Origin: CAZCAC01 sp964496575
GTDB taxonomy: Bacteria; Planctomycetota; UBA1135; GCA-002686595
Assembly: GCA_964496575.1 (NCBI GenBank)
Contig: CAZCAC010000001.1
Span: 1 to 64,000 of the forward strand
Length of the DNA stretch: 64,000 bases
Direction: 5' to 3'
The position numbers and the translations under genes were made by a program. Under the pieces are notes generated by a model, which searched no databases, was not told the origin of the DNA, and saw only the letters and a list, made by a program, of their open reading frames with translations. Numbering within the stretch: the stretch's first letter is position 1; each line of letters starts with the position of its first letter. Shown here piece by piece: positions 1-8,731 of this stretch.

Positions 1-53
1 GCATTGCAGCCCTCGAGATTCGTGATCCGAACAGTCTGTTGACCGGTTGGGTT

Positions 54-131
54 GCGGGCTTCAGCCCGCGCCATCCGAGAGGATAGCGATTCGGGGCGGG
101 ATGGGGAGGCCACCGCGCGGGGCGCGGCCTC
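54..131. repeat. two GC-rich hairpins upstream of the antiporter gene
   Basis: Two inverted repeats lie in the leader region. Positions 54-60 pair with 63-69 (seven perfect pairs, two-base loop). Positions 106-118 pair with 122-131, with a three-base bulge. They may be a terminator of a gene upstream of the window or a REP-like element. I see no gene in 1-225. Confidence 0.35.
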
Positions 132-225
132 GTCTTGGGCGCGGAGGTCGGCTACCCTCCCCTGATTCGCCGGTCAGATCACCGGTCCAGCCCCACCTCA
201 CCCTGCCACCCCCACAGGAGCGCTC

Positions 226-1515
226 GTGAGCTTGTTCGACATCGTCGCCGTTTTGCTCACCCTGGCGGCCGTCGCCGGTTACCTGAACCGCCGGTTCCTC
301 CGGCTGGAGTCCTCGATCGGGCTGCTCCTGATCAGCCTGCTCAGTTCCCTGGGAGTGATGGGACTCAACTGGCTGTTTCCCGATCTGGGCTTGACCGAGA
401 CGGTGCGCGGCTACGTCGAGAACATCGACTTCAACGAGGCGTTGATGCACGGGATGCTGGGGCTCTTGCTATTCGCTGGAGCACTGCACGCCGACCTCGA
501 CTACTTCGTGCAGCGGCGGTGGACGATCGCGCTGCTGGCGACGCTGGGACTCCTGCTGTCGACCCTGCTGGTGGGAGTGATGAGCTGGGGGGTCTTCGAC
601 CTGTTCGGCCTCGAGGTGTCGTTCCTCGCCTGCCTGATCTTCGGGGCGTTGATCTCACCGACCGATCCGATCGCGGTGATGGGAACCTTGAAGACGCTGC
701 ACGCACCGCCGGCGCTGGAGGCGAAGATCGCGGGCGAGTCGCTTTTCAACGACGGAGTCGCGGTGGTGGTGTTCACGGGATTGGTGGCGTTGTTGCAGAC
801 CCGGGTCCCCGGAAGTGGAGCCGCCGAGGAAGTGCAGGCGATGGACCTGATCCGGCTGTTCGTGATCGAGGCGGGCGGTGGAGCGGCGCTGGGACTGGTA
901 GCGGGTTACGCGGCCTATCGGATGATGCTCACGATCGATGACTACAAGGTGGAGGTACTGATCAGCCTGGCGCTGGTGATGGGGAGCTACTCACTCGCCT
1001 GGACGTGGCATATCTCGGGGCCCATAGCGGTGGTGGTTGCGGGGCTCTTGATCGGCAACCGGGGGAGGACCTTCGCGATGAGCGACCAGACTGCGGACTA
1101 TCTCGAGAAGTTCTGGGAGCTGCTGGACGAGATCCTCAACGCGGTGCTGTTCCTGCTGATCGGGGTCGAGGTCCTGGTGATGACGATCGAGGGCCGCGAC
1201 ATCGCGATCGGGTTGGTGACGATCGTGGTGGTCCTGCTGGCGAGGTTCTCGAGCGTCAGCGTGCCGATCCTGCTGATGAAGAGGCGGGTGGAGTTCATGC
1301 CGGGAGTGACCCGCATCCTGACCTGGGCGGGGTTGCGCGGGGGCATCTCGGTCGCCCTGGTGTTGTCGCTGCCAGCGATCGAAGAGAAGCCGCACCTGGT
1401 CTCGGCCACCTACATCGTGGTGTTATTCTCGATCCTGGTGCAGGGAATGACGATCCGCCGGGTGTTGCGTCGATATGTAAAGACCGGCGGTGAGGGGGAA
1501 GGGGTCCAGGGATAG
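226..1515 (+). CDS. CPA1-family Na+(or K+)/H+ antiporter
   Basis: Polytopic membrane protein of 429 residues, the usual size for bacterial NhaP-type antiporters, exchanging protons for Na+ or K+ across the inner membrane. The whole chain is hydrophobic helices with short loops. Two CPA1 signatures are visible: SPTDPIAV around residues 144-151 (Asp147) and ESLFNDG with the Asn175-Asp176 pair, which is the ion-binding site in this family. It starts at GTG 226, chosen because an AGGAG lies at 216-220 and the hydrophobic N-terminus MSLFDIVAVLL begins there. There is no RCK/TrkA tail, so it is a minimal antiporter. It stands alone, convergent with the next gene. The family call is firm; ion specificity cannot be read from the sequence. 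Confidence 0.9.
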   Translation: MSLFDIVAVLLTLAAVAGYLNRRFLRLESSIGLLLISLLSSLGVMGLNWLFPDLGLTETVRGYVENIDFNEALMHGMLGLLLFAGALHADLDYFVQRRWTIALLATLGLLLSTLLVGVMSWGVFDLFGLEVSFLACLIFGALISPTDPIAVMGTLKTLHAPPALEAKIAGESLFNDGVAVVVFTGLVALLQTRVPGSGAAEEVQAMDLIRLFVIEAGGGAALGLVAGYAAYRMMLTIDDYKVEVLISLALVMGSYSLAWTWHISGPIAVVVAGLLIGNRGRTFAMSDQTADYLEKFWELLDEILNAVLFLLIGVEVLVMTIEGRDIAIGLVTIVVVLLARFSSVSVPILLMKRRVEFMPGVTRILTWAGLRGGISVALVLSLPAIEEKPHLVSATYIVVLFSILVQGMTIRRVLRRYVKTGGEGEGVQG

Positions 1516-1685
1516 GGCGTTCGGTGCAGGTGGACCGGCCGGTGGCGGTCCCGGCATGACGACCTCCCCGTCCGCCTCCGGCAAACACATCTCCCCCCCT
1601 TCCCGATCCAACGAAATCAGCCCGGATGGTCCGAACCACCCGGGCCGTTCGTGCCGCGACGGTCAGCGCCAGCCGCCGGCCAACC

Positions 1686-2918
1686 TCAAGGAATGAAGGT
1701 GATGCTCACCGCGTCCGAGAGGTCGTGACTCATACCATCCCGGAACCAGGTCTGGTAGTGCCAGGTCGAGCCGGGAAGGACCGTGCACTTGATCATGGGC
1801 GGGTTGGCCAGGTCGACCTGGAACTCGAGAACGCCGGCCGTGCCGGAGTTGATCACCGGCTCGAGGCGGCAGACGCCCTGACTACCGCCGACGCAGCGGA
1901 AGCCCTGGCCAAAGGGGAGCTGAACCTGGTTGTCGCCGTAGTAGAACATCCCGAACTCCTTCGTCGGAACTCCGGTGGCGACGAGGAGGAGATCGTTGGC
2001 TGCGATGCTGGTATCGCCAAAGGCCCGGATCGTCGCGCCGTTGGCGCCGGGGAGGCAGTAGGGGGTACCGATCGAGTTGTCGCCGGACCAGCCGGCGAGA
2101 CGGGCCCACAGCCACCAGGCGGCGTAGGCCTTCTGGTTGGCGTTCAAGGGCTGGCTGTGCGGGCTGGAGCAGTGGTACCAGTCGACGTCCTCGGTGTGCG
2201 AGTTCTGCCAGTTGGTCGCCCAGTTGCCCTGCAGGGTGCCGCCCGCATCCCAGAACGAGCAGTCGTCGTTGGCGAACTCGTGGAAGACTCCGTCGGGATT
2301 GAAGCTCTCGATGTGGGCGAAGTCGTAGAGGATCTTGTCGTTGGCCAGGCAGTAGTCGCGGATCTGCTGGTTCCGGGCGTTGGTGTTGGTCATCGCCCAG
2401 TAATCCAGGTGACCGGTCATGTACACGAACATCACGTCCGGATAGTCGAGCTCCAGCTGGGTCATCGGCGCCAGGTACCTGTCGATCATATCCTGCTGGG
2501 TGTAGCTGGAGACCTGGCCGCACCAGGCCCACATGATCACGTTGACGTCGGCGTTGGCCGGGTCATCGAGGTAGTCGCGCGTGTTGTCCACCCACTGAGG
2601 ATAGTAGCCCACGTCACCAGCCATGGCGTAGTCGTGAAGGTCCAGAGCACCACCGGTGCCGCCGTCGTTCCACGCGTACTGTGGGCCGCCGATGCCGCCC
2701 GTGAAGTCGACCAAACCGGTCATGCCGCTGGTCACCTGACTCCCGTGAGAAGTGTGCCCGTAGGCGATGTGCAGGCTGCTCTTGGCTGCGTCGATCCAGG
2801 CCGGCGGAATCGCGACCAGATCGGTACAGGAGTGGTCGACGATGATCGGTTCGTCCGCCGAAAAGGCGCTGAGCGCCAGGGCGGATACGGATAGAGGGAT
2901 AGCGATTGACTTATACAT
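1686..2918 (-). CDS. secreted protein with GHTSHGSQ motif and planctomycete-type C-terminal module
   Basis: About 410 residues. I place the start at ATG 2918, not at the longer open frame's 3047, because MYKSIAIPLSVSALALSAFSA is a clear signal peptide. The body carries GHTSHGSQ (about 25 residues after the signal peptide) and YMTGHLDY, plus several further His and Trp residues. The pattern suggests a hydrolase-like secreted domain that I have seen only as an unnamed family. The last about 100 residues (GMFYYGDNQVQLPFG through SDAVSITFIP) form a beta-rich module that also ends the protein at 8729-10354, so it may be a sorting or adhesion tail. No enzymatic function can be assigned. Confidence 0.75.
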   Translation of the reverse strand: MYKSIAIPLSVSALALSAFSADEPIIVDHSCTDLVAIPPAWIDAAKSSLHIAYGHTSHGSQVTSGMTGLVDFTGGIGGPQYAWNDGGTGGALDLHDYAMAGDVGYYPQWVDNTRDYLDDPANADVNVIMWAWCGQVSSYTQQDMIDRYLAPMTQLELDYPDVMFVYMTGHLDYWAMTNTNARNQQIRDYCLANDKILYDFAHIESFNPDGVFHEFANDDCSFWDAGGTLQGNWATNWQNSHTEDVDWYHCSSPHSQPLNANQKAYAAWWLWARLAGWSGDNSIGTPYCLPGANGATIRAFGDTSIAANDLLLVATGVPTKEFGMFYYGDNQVQLPFGQGFRCVGGSQGVCRLEPVINSGTAGVLEFQVDLANPPMIKCTVLPGSTWHYQTWFRDGMSHDLSDAVSITFIP

Positions 2919-3054
2919 CTCGAGAGCGCTGGGCTGAGTACAGTCTCGGGGGGACTTCCGAGAGGCAAATCCGATGGGGAGACTACGAAGGGGGGCAATA
3001 CTGGAGTCTACCCTCGATTCTGGAATCGGGGGGCGGGATCCGAACAAATCGAGA

Positions 3055-3091
3055 GCCGGGCAGGAACCGCCTTGAACGGCTCCTGCCCGGC
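3055..3091 (-). terminator. hairpin downstream of the phosphoglycerate mutase gene
   Basis: Positions 3055-3065 pair perfectly with 3081-3091 (11 G/C-rich pairs), with a further short inner pairing. Read on the minus strand the stem is followed by a T-containing stretch. It lies 52 bases past the stop codon at 3143, fitting a Rho-independent terminator for the 5826-3143 transcript. Confidence 0.55.
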
Positions 3092-3142
3092 CCCTGGCCG
3101 TGCCCGGGTTTCCGGTATTGAGGCCGCCAAAAGGCCCGGCCG

Positions 3143-4768
3143 CTACTGGATCGCCCGGCCCTCCCCGTGCACCAGCGTGCGGTAGGTCTTCTCGATGCGG
3201 TCCCAGTTCTCCTCGCGGTCCAGGGCCCAGTGGCGTCCGATCACGGTCGCGACGCGGCCGACCCCCAGCTCCCTCGCCTTCTTCTCCATGTCCCCGACGT
3301 AGCGCGCGCCCGCCTCGGGTCTCTCGCCACGCCGACCGAGCAGGCCGTGCACGTAGAACTCCTTGACGCCGGCCTCCGCGGCCATGTCCATCAGCGCGTA
3401 GAGGTGGGTCAGCGAACCGTGCGAGCTGAAGAAGGAGACGATTCCCAGGAGATGCAGCGGCTTGCCATCCCGGGCCGCTCCGTCGATCACCGAGCGGAAC
3501 GCGGCGTTCTTCTGGAAGTCGCCATTCTCCATGTCGCGCTCGATCCGCATCCGGTCGGAGAAGATCACCCGACCGGCGCCGAGGTGCAGGTGCCCCGACT
3601 CGGAGTTGCCGACCGTCCCCTCGGGCAGACCGACGGCCGTCTCCGCGGCCTGCAGCCGGGTGTGCGCGCAGGCCGCGAACAGCTCGTCCATCTTCGGCGT
3701 GGTCGCCTCGCGGATCAGGTCGCCCCCGGGCGGCGCGTCGGGATCACCGATCCCCCAGCCGTCCGCGATCAGGACCATCACGCGGCGATCGTGATCACTG
3801 CACATCCGGTCGGCGAACCCTTCGGGCAACAGGCTCTTCGCGGTCATCGCCGCGGGCTTCTCCAGCCCCAGGAGGTCGAGCGCCGTCGGCGCCACGTTGG
3901 CCAGCGAGCCCTCACCGGTGAACGCCGCCCCCTCCGCATTCCACCCCGTCGGCGGAATCAGCATCAGCGGAACCGGGCTGACCGTGTGCCCGGTGTCGAC
4001 CGAACCCTCCGGGTAGAGGCGGCTCTCCACTGTTCCGTGGTCGGCGGTCAGCAGCACCGGCACGCCCGCGGCGCGCGCGGCCGCAACGACCTCGCCGACG
4101 CAGGCGTCGACCGTCTCGACCGCCTTGATCACCGCCTCGGTGTTCTCGATGTGACCGACCACATCGACGTTGGCGAAGTTGCCGACGATCAGCTTCTTCT
4201 CGGGATTCTCGATGTGCGCGATCATCCGCCGCGCCACTTCCCTCGCCTCCATCTCCGGCCGCTCGTCGAAGAACGCCACGTCCTTCGGCGTGGGGACGAA
4301 GTCGCGAGTCTCGCCGGCGTAGGGCTCCTGGCGCTTCCCGTTGAAGAAGAAGCCGAGGTGAACCGCCTTCTCGGTCTCGACCACCTTCACGTGCTCCATG
4401 CCCGCCTTCGCGACGACGTCGCAAAGCGTATCGTGCAGCTCCTCTTCCGGCGGGTAGGCCACCTCGACGTCGAGCGAGGGGTGGTACTCGATCATCGTCG
4501 CCCAGCGCGTCTTCATCCCCTCCTTCAGGGGGAAGTGCGGGAAGTCCTCCTTGACGAAGGCCTCCGTGATCTCCACCTCGCGCTCGCCACGGATGTCGTA
4601 GAAGATGACGTAGTCACCGTCGTCGATGCGTCCTACCGGCTTGCCGTCGTCGTCGCAGAGGACCAGCGGCTCGAGCGCCTCGTCGTCCTCGCCGGCGCGA
4701 TAGCGCTCACGAACCGCCTCGCCCATCGGCCCGCCCAGGTAGTCATCACCAGTCTTGTTCTCGGTCAT
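3143..4768 (-). CDS. 2,3-bisphosphoglycerate-independent phosphoglycerate mutase, circularly permuted
   Basis: Interconverts 3- and 2-phosphoglycerate in glycolysis. All parts of a GpmI enzyme are present, but in permuted order. Residues 1-315 match the usual second half: R60/R63 substrate site, metal ligands D202 and H206, D243-H244 in TADHG, and H261. Residues 330-541 match the usual first half: D336 in IADGWGI, nucleophile S389 in GNSESGH, then the transferase region with GRHWALDR around 511-518. The old C- and N-termini are joined by about 15 residues (316-330). The 541-residue length is close to the normal 510-520. The start ATG 4768 overlaps the upstream stop as ATGA, and a terminator follows, so the ends are real. 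One substrate-site segment, normally DGRD, reads GRRG here. The order is directly visible; activity is inferred. Confidence 0.88.
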   Translation of the reverse strand: MTENKTGDDYLGGPMGEAVRERYRAGEDDEALEPLVLCDDDGKPVGRIDDGDYVIFYDIRGEREVEITEAFVKEDFPHFPLKEGMKTRWATMIEYHPSLDVEVAYPPEEELHDTLCDVVAKAGMEHVKVVETEKAVHLGFFFNGKRQEPYAGETRDFVPTPKDVAFFDERPEMEAREVARRMIAHIENPEKKLIVGNFANVDVVGHIENTEAVIKAVETVDACVGEVVAAARAAGVPVLLTADHGTVESRLYPEGSVDTGHTVSPVPLMLIPPTGWNAEGAAFTGEGSLANVAPTALDLLGLEKPAAMTAKSLLPEGFADRMCSDHDRRVMVLIADGWGIGDPDAPPGGDLIREATTPKMDELFAACAHTRLQAAETAVGLPEGTVGNSESGHLHLGAGRVIFSDRMRIERDMENGDFQKNAAFRSVIDGAARDGKPLHLLGIVSFFSSHGSLTHLYALMDMAAEAGVKEFYVHGLLGRRGERPEAGARYVGDMEKKARELGVGRVATVIGRHWALDREENWDRIEKTYRTLVHGEGRAIQ

Positions 4769-5826
4769 CGGACATCCTCTTCGCTGTTCGCTCGAGCTCC
4801 AGAGGCGCCGCGGGCGTGCCGCGCCTCTTCCATCTTTTCCAGAAGCCCGTCGGCCAGTTCCGGCGGGACCTCGAATCCATCTCCATAACCTCGCCCCAGA
4901 GCCAGACCGGGCTTGACCCGTTCGCCGTGGAAGTCACTGCCGCCAGTGGCGATCAGGCCCCGGCGCCGGGTCAGCTCCAGGTAGCGCTCCGTCTGCTCGG
5001 CCTCCTGGCCGGGATAATATGCCTCGATGCCGCGCAATCCGCAGCGGGAGAGTTCGGAGATCGTGCTCTCCAGCTGGTCCGCGGCCAGCCGGCGGGGATC
5101 GCCGACTTGCGGATCCTGAGCCCCGAAGTGCTCGCGAAAGCGCCGCTCCATCATCACGGGATGCGCCAGGACCGTCACGCCTCCCGCGGCGGCGGCGATC
5201 GCCAGGCAGGCCTCCGGCGGCTCCTTCGGCCGGCTGACGTAGGCGGGCCTGCCCCAGGAGAGGTAGCGGCGGAAGGCCTCCTCCACGTCCGTGGCGTGGC
5301 CGTGGGCCACCAGCACCTCGCCGATGTGCGCCTTGCCCGTGACCCCGCCGGCGGACGCCGCGACGACCTCCGACCACGGGATCTCGATGCCGCAGCGCTC
5401 CGCGAGTCGCTCGACGATCCTCGGGCCGCGCTGCTGCCGCCCCACGGCCATCCGCGCCAGCAGCTCGCGCAACGCGGGGTCCTCCGGGTCCGCCCCGTAG
5501 ACCAGGATGTGCATCACCCCCGGGCCGTCCCAGCGGGCGCTCAGCTCCAGCCCCTCGATCACCCGCACCGAGGTCCCCTCGGCCGCCTCGACCAGCTCGG
5601 CGCAGCCGGCCATGGTGTCGTGATCGGTCAGGGCCAGGACCTCCACCCCTGCCTCGCCGGCCAGCTCGACCAGCTCGGCGGGACGATGAGCGCCATCGGA
5701 GGCGGTGGAGTGACAGTGGAGGTCTACGAGGCCCAAGGTTTCGTTCGGTCTGCGGGGGGTCGCCGGGTCGAAGAGGCGAAGATGATACGGCGCAGGGCTG
5801 CGAGAAGGCCCGGGAGAACCTCTCAA
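4765..5826 (-). CDS. PHP-domain metal-dependent phosphoesterase (YciV/TrpH-like)
   Basis: About 353 residues with the PHP metal-binding signatures DLHCHSTASDG, LTDHDTM, GLELSA and GGSDFHG, matching the YciV/RNase AM type of phosphoesterase, which acts on short oligonucleotides or 3',5'-bisnucleotides. The ATG at 5826 gives a 34-residue N-terminal extension rich in Pro and Arg; an in-frame TTG just before GLVDLHCHS is an alternative start, and I cannot decide between them. The gene ends in an ATGA overlap with the phosphoglycerate mutase gene, so the two are translated together, and it reads divergently from the GH172 gene. Confidence 0.82.
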   Translation of the reverse strand: MRGSPGPSRSPAPYHLRLFDPATPRRPNETLGLVDLHCHSTASDGAHRPAELVELAGEAGVEVLALTDHDTMAGCAELVEAAEGTSVRVIEGLELSARWDGPGVMHILVYGADPEDPALRELLARMAVGRQQRGPRIVERLAERCGIEIPWSEVVAASAGGVTGKAHIGEVLVAHGHATDVEEAFRRYLSWGRPAYVSRPKEPPEACLAIAAAAGGVTVLAHPVMMERRFREHFGAQDPQVGDPRRLAADQLESTISELSRCGLRGIEAYYPGQEAEQTERYLELTRRRGLIATGGSDFHGERVKPGLALGRGYGDGFEVPPELADGLLEKMEEARHARGASGARANSEEDVR

Positions 5827-5987
5827 CCGGACGATTCTTCAGGCCTCTCGCCACGGCGTCCGGCCGGAATCTTCGCGAGGTCCGACTCGCCCGTGTTTCC
5901 GGACGTGGTCCGGCCGGGAGCGGACGACGATTCGAGGAGTATGATGTCCCGCGTCATCGAAGTCCTGACTCCTCTGATCCGAATACG

Positions 5988-8531
5988 ATGTTCCTCACTG
6001 CGCCCCTTTCCATCCTGGTCCTCTCTTCGTCGACGCCGATCGTGCTGGAAACACCGCCGGACGGAGCGGTACCGATCAGCACGAAGAAGCTGCTCGAGGA
6101 GATGACCGACCTGGCTACACTCGCGCGGCTGAGTGAGCCTTCATTTCGCACGGTACAGTTCTCCAGCTACGACCGACGGTCGATCGGACCGGAGGATCCC
6201 GACTGGTACTCCAATGCCGACGGGTTCGGGGGAGAGCCGATCCCGGGCTTTCTGGAGACACTCGAGGAACCGAGCGCGGCCGCGGATGGACTCTATCTCG
6301 TCGCCGACGTCGAAGGCCCCGGGGCGATCGTGCGCGGCTGGTCGGCGGGCATGGGCGGGACCTGGGAGGTGTTTCTCGACGGCGCAGAGACGCCCCTCTT
6401 CAGCGGTCCCGCCTACGACTTCCTCGCCCGGCGTACGCACCACTTCCTGCGCGAGGCGGGTCTCGAGCTGGACACCGGGGATGCATTCTGTCAGCAGGAC
6501 GCGGACTACCTCCCGATCCCCTTCGCGCGCGGGCTGCGAGTCACCTGGCGCGGCAACCTGAACGAGCTGCACTTCTACCACCTGCAGGTGCGCCTCTACG
6601 GCGAGGGAACGGTCGTGCATTCGTTCGAGCTCGATCGCGACGTCAAGAGCAACGAGGAGCTGCTGCGACGCACCACCGATTCGCTGACGCAGCCGAAGAA
6701 CCAGCTCGCCGGCGAGACGCGGAGCCGCGCCGAGACGCTGGCGCCGCTGGACACGCTCACCTGGGAGCCCGAGCTCGAGGGCCCCGCCGCAATCTCCGAG
6801 CTCACCATCGCGCTCCGGCCGCAGGACCACCTGCGCGAGGCGCTGCGCGGCTGCTTGCTGCGGATCGCCTTCGACGGTTCGCAGCGGCCGCAGGTCGAGG
6901 CGCCGGTCGGCGACTTCTTCGGCAGCGGCCCCGGCCTCAACCCGATCTCCAGCCTGCCGATGAGCGTGGAGCGCGACGGCACGATGCGCTGTCGCTTCGT
7001 CATGCCGTTCTCGCGCGAGGTCCGGATCGAGGTGCGGAACACGACCGGGCTCGAGGTCCCGGTGGAGCTCTCGGCGACCTTCTCCCCCTGGAGCTTCGAC
7101 GAGCGCTCGCTCCACTTCCGCGCCCGCTGGCGGATCGACCACGAGCTGATCTCCGCTGGCCGCGAGGGGGTCCTCGACTTCCCCTACCTCCTGCTGCGCG
7201 GCCGCGGGCGGCTGGTCGGCGCGGCGACGATGGTCGCCAACCCCGCGCGGGGCGCGATGGCCAGCGGCAACTGGTGGGGTGAGGGCGACGAGAAGATCTT
7301 CGTCGACGACGAGCCCTTCCCGTCGACGTTCGGGACCGGCTCGGAGGACTTCTACAACTACTCCTGGAGCCGCCCTGACCTCTTCGACCATCCCTACTGC
7401 GGCCAGCCCCTCGACAGCGGGCCGGACACTGCGGGCTGGGTCTCCAACCACCGCTTCTTCGTCACCGACTCGATCCCCTTCGAACGCTTCGCGGGGTTCC
7501 TGATGGAGCTGTGGCAGCACCAGTCGTCGCCACGTCTCTCCTACGCTGGGATCGTCTACGCCTACGCCCGCCCGGGCGCGCTCGACGATCACCGGGCGCT
7601 CACCGGCACCGACCTGCGCGTGTCGCCGATGCCGCCGGTGGTGCCGGCCGCGGTCGGAGGCACGCGGGGCTGCGACATCCTCTACGCCGAGGAGCTCTCC
7701 CCCACCGCGAGCGGCGCCGCAGCCGGCCTCCGCGAACTGGAGATCGCCCCGCGCAACAAGGCGTTCTTCTGGGAGGCCGCCGCCGGGGATAAGCTGACCT
7801 TCACCCTGCCGCTCGAGAGTGGCGACTACGAGATCAACTTCGTCGGCCTGCACCGCGTCGACGGGCCGAAGCTGCGCTTCACCGCCGGTGGCGAGCCGCT
7901 CTCCTCGCGCCACGGCGACCAGATCGTCGGCCTGACCGCCGACTTCGCCCCGCGAATGCTGAACGTGCGCTTCGAGAAGACGTCGCTCGAGGCCGGTCCC
8001 TGCGCGTTCGAGCTCGAGTGCCTCGAGGCCGGCACGATGGCGATCGACTACTTCTGGATCCGCCACTTTGCGCCGCCGATGCAGGTCCCCGGAGCGCTGG
8101 AGGCGGAGTCACTCACGGTCGCGGCGAGCTCACCGGGCATCTCCGTCGGCCCCCAGCGCTTGGACGCCGAACGCTGGAGCGATGCGACTCACCTCTGGGT
8201 GCAGGCGAAGAGCATCGGCGACTTCATCGAATTGACGTTCCCGGTGCCCGAGCCGGGCCGCTACCGGGTGATCGGCTACTTCACCAAGAGCTACGACTAC
8301 GGCATCATTCAACCGTTCGTGAACGGCGAGCCGGCGGGCGAGGCGCTCGACACCTTCAACACCGACGGTCGGGCGGTGATCCCCAGCGGCCCGATTCCCC
8401 TCGGAGAGTTCGCCCTGGAGGGCACGGCGACGGTGCGCCTCGAGGTCGCCGGGGCCAACCCCGGGTCAGCGTCACCCCACTACTTCTTCGGGTTGGATTG
8501 TGTGGTCCTGGAACCGGTAGAGAGCAAGTAA
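5988..8531 (+). CDS. GH172/DUF2961-family secreted glycoside hydrolase-like protein
   Basis: Long protein of 847 residues. After a hydrophobic N-terminus (MFLTAPLSILVLSSS) comes a DUF2961 region, now glycoside hydrolase family 172, whose characterised members cleave difructose dianhydride and arabinofuranose links. The hallmark GTGSEDFYNYSW is present, with acidic residue E453, followed by a WQHQ segment and a YAYARPG strand typical of the family. The first about 90 residues show the usual SYDR opening, and the last 250 residues look like an added beta-sandwich carbohydrate-binding tail ending FFGLDCVVLEPVESK. A sialate O-acetylesterase and a second GH172 remnant lie nearby, pointing to polysaccharide use. 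Substrate is unknown. Confidence 0.85.
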   Translation: MFLTAPLSILVLSSSTPIVLETPPDGAVPISTKKLLEEMTDLATLARLSEPSFRTVQFSSYDRRSIGPEDPDWYSNADGFGGEPIPGFLETLEEPSAAADGLYLVADVEGPGAIVRGWSAGMGGTWEVFLDGAETPLFSGPAYDFLARRTHHFLREAGLELDTGDAFCQQDADYLPIPFARGLRVTWRGNLNELHFYHLQVRLYGEGTVVHSFELDRDVKSNEELLRRTTDSLTQPKNQLAGETRSRAETLAPLDTLTWEPELEGPAAISELTIALRPQDHLREALRGCLLRIAFDGSQRPQVEAPVGDFFGSGPGLNPISSLPMSVERDGTMRCRFVMPFSREVRIEVRNTTGLEVPVELSATFSPWSFDERSLHFRARWRIDHELISAGREGVLDFPYLLLRGRGRLVGAATMVANPARGAMASGNWWGEGDEKIFVDDEPFPSTFGTGSEDFYNYSWSRPDLFDHPYCGQPLDSGPDTAGWVSNHRFFVTDSIPFERFAGFLMELWQHQSSPRLSYAGIVYAYARPGALDDHRALTGTDLRVSPMPPVVPAAVGGTRGCDILYAEELSPTASGAAAGLRELEIAPRNKAFFWEAAAGDKLTFTLPLESGDYEINFVGLHRVDGPKLRFTAGGEPLSSRHGDQIVGLTADFAPRMLNVRFEKTSLEAGPCAFELECLEAGTMAIDYFWIRHFAPPMQVPGALEAESLTVAASSPGISVGPQRLDAERWSDATHLWVQAKSIGDFIELTFPVPEPGRYRVIGYFTKSYDYGIIQPFVNGEPAGEALDTFNTDGRAVIPSGPIPLGEFALEGTATVRLEVAGANPGSASPHYFFGLDCVVLEPVESK

Positions 8532-8608
8532 GGTACGGTTCCTGGAAACGACTGGGAACCCACCAGAGGCAATGCCCGCTGCGGGGTGCCTTCCCTTCCG
8601 CAGTGCCT

Positions 8609-8731
8609 GGAGGCGCGGCCGAAAAGGCAGTGTCTCCATGTCGGACGAAGCCCGACCCCGCGCCGAAGGCGCGGGAGCACCGCAGGTATCGACATCATCT
8701 GGAGGTCCGGCCGTTTTCGGCCAAACCTCTA
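8609..8731. repeat. 123-bp four-hairpin intergenic repeat, copy A
   Basis: Matches 50947-51069 in reverse orientation with about 12 differences over 123 bases by my count, most of them transitions. It is built from four successive hairpins with a short linker (GATGATGTC...CACCTGCGGTG in the other orientation). The outer end of the element supplies the TAG stop codon (8729-8731) of the minus-strand gene that follows. Elements of this kind are REP/BIME-like or MITE-like; no transposase is seen in the window. Confidence 0.85.

Noticed and set aside
3167..4888. Long plus-strand open frame of 573 codons opposite the phosphoglycerate mutase and PHP genes
   Set aside because: It is an antisense shadow caused by GC-rich codon third positions; its composition (His/Arg/Leu/Val-rich, no motif) is not protein-like, while the minus strand encodes recognisable enzymes.
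6141..8066. 641-codon minus-strand open frame across the GH172 gene
   Set aside because: Antisense shadow; the plus strand has clear GH172 motifs and a proper start.
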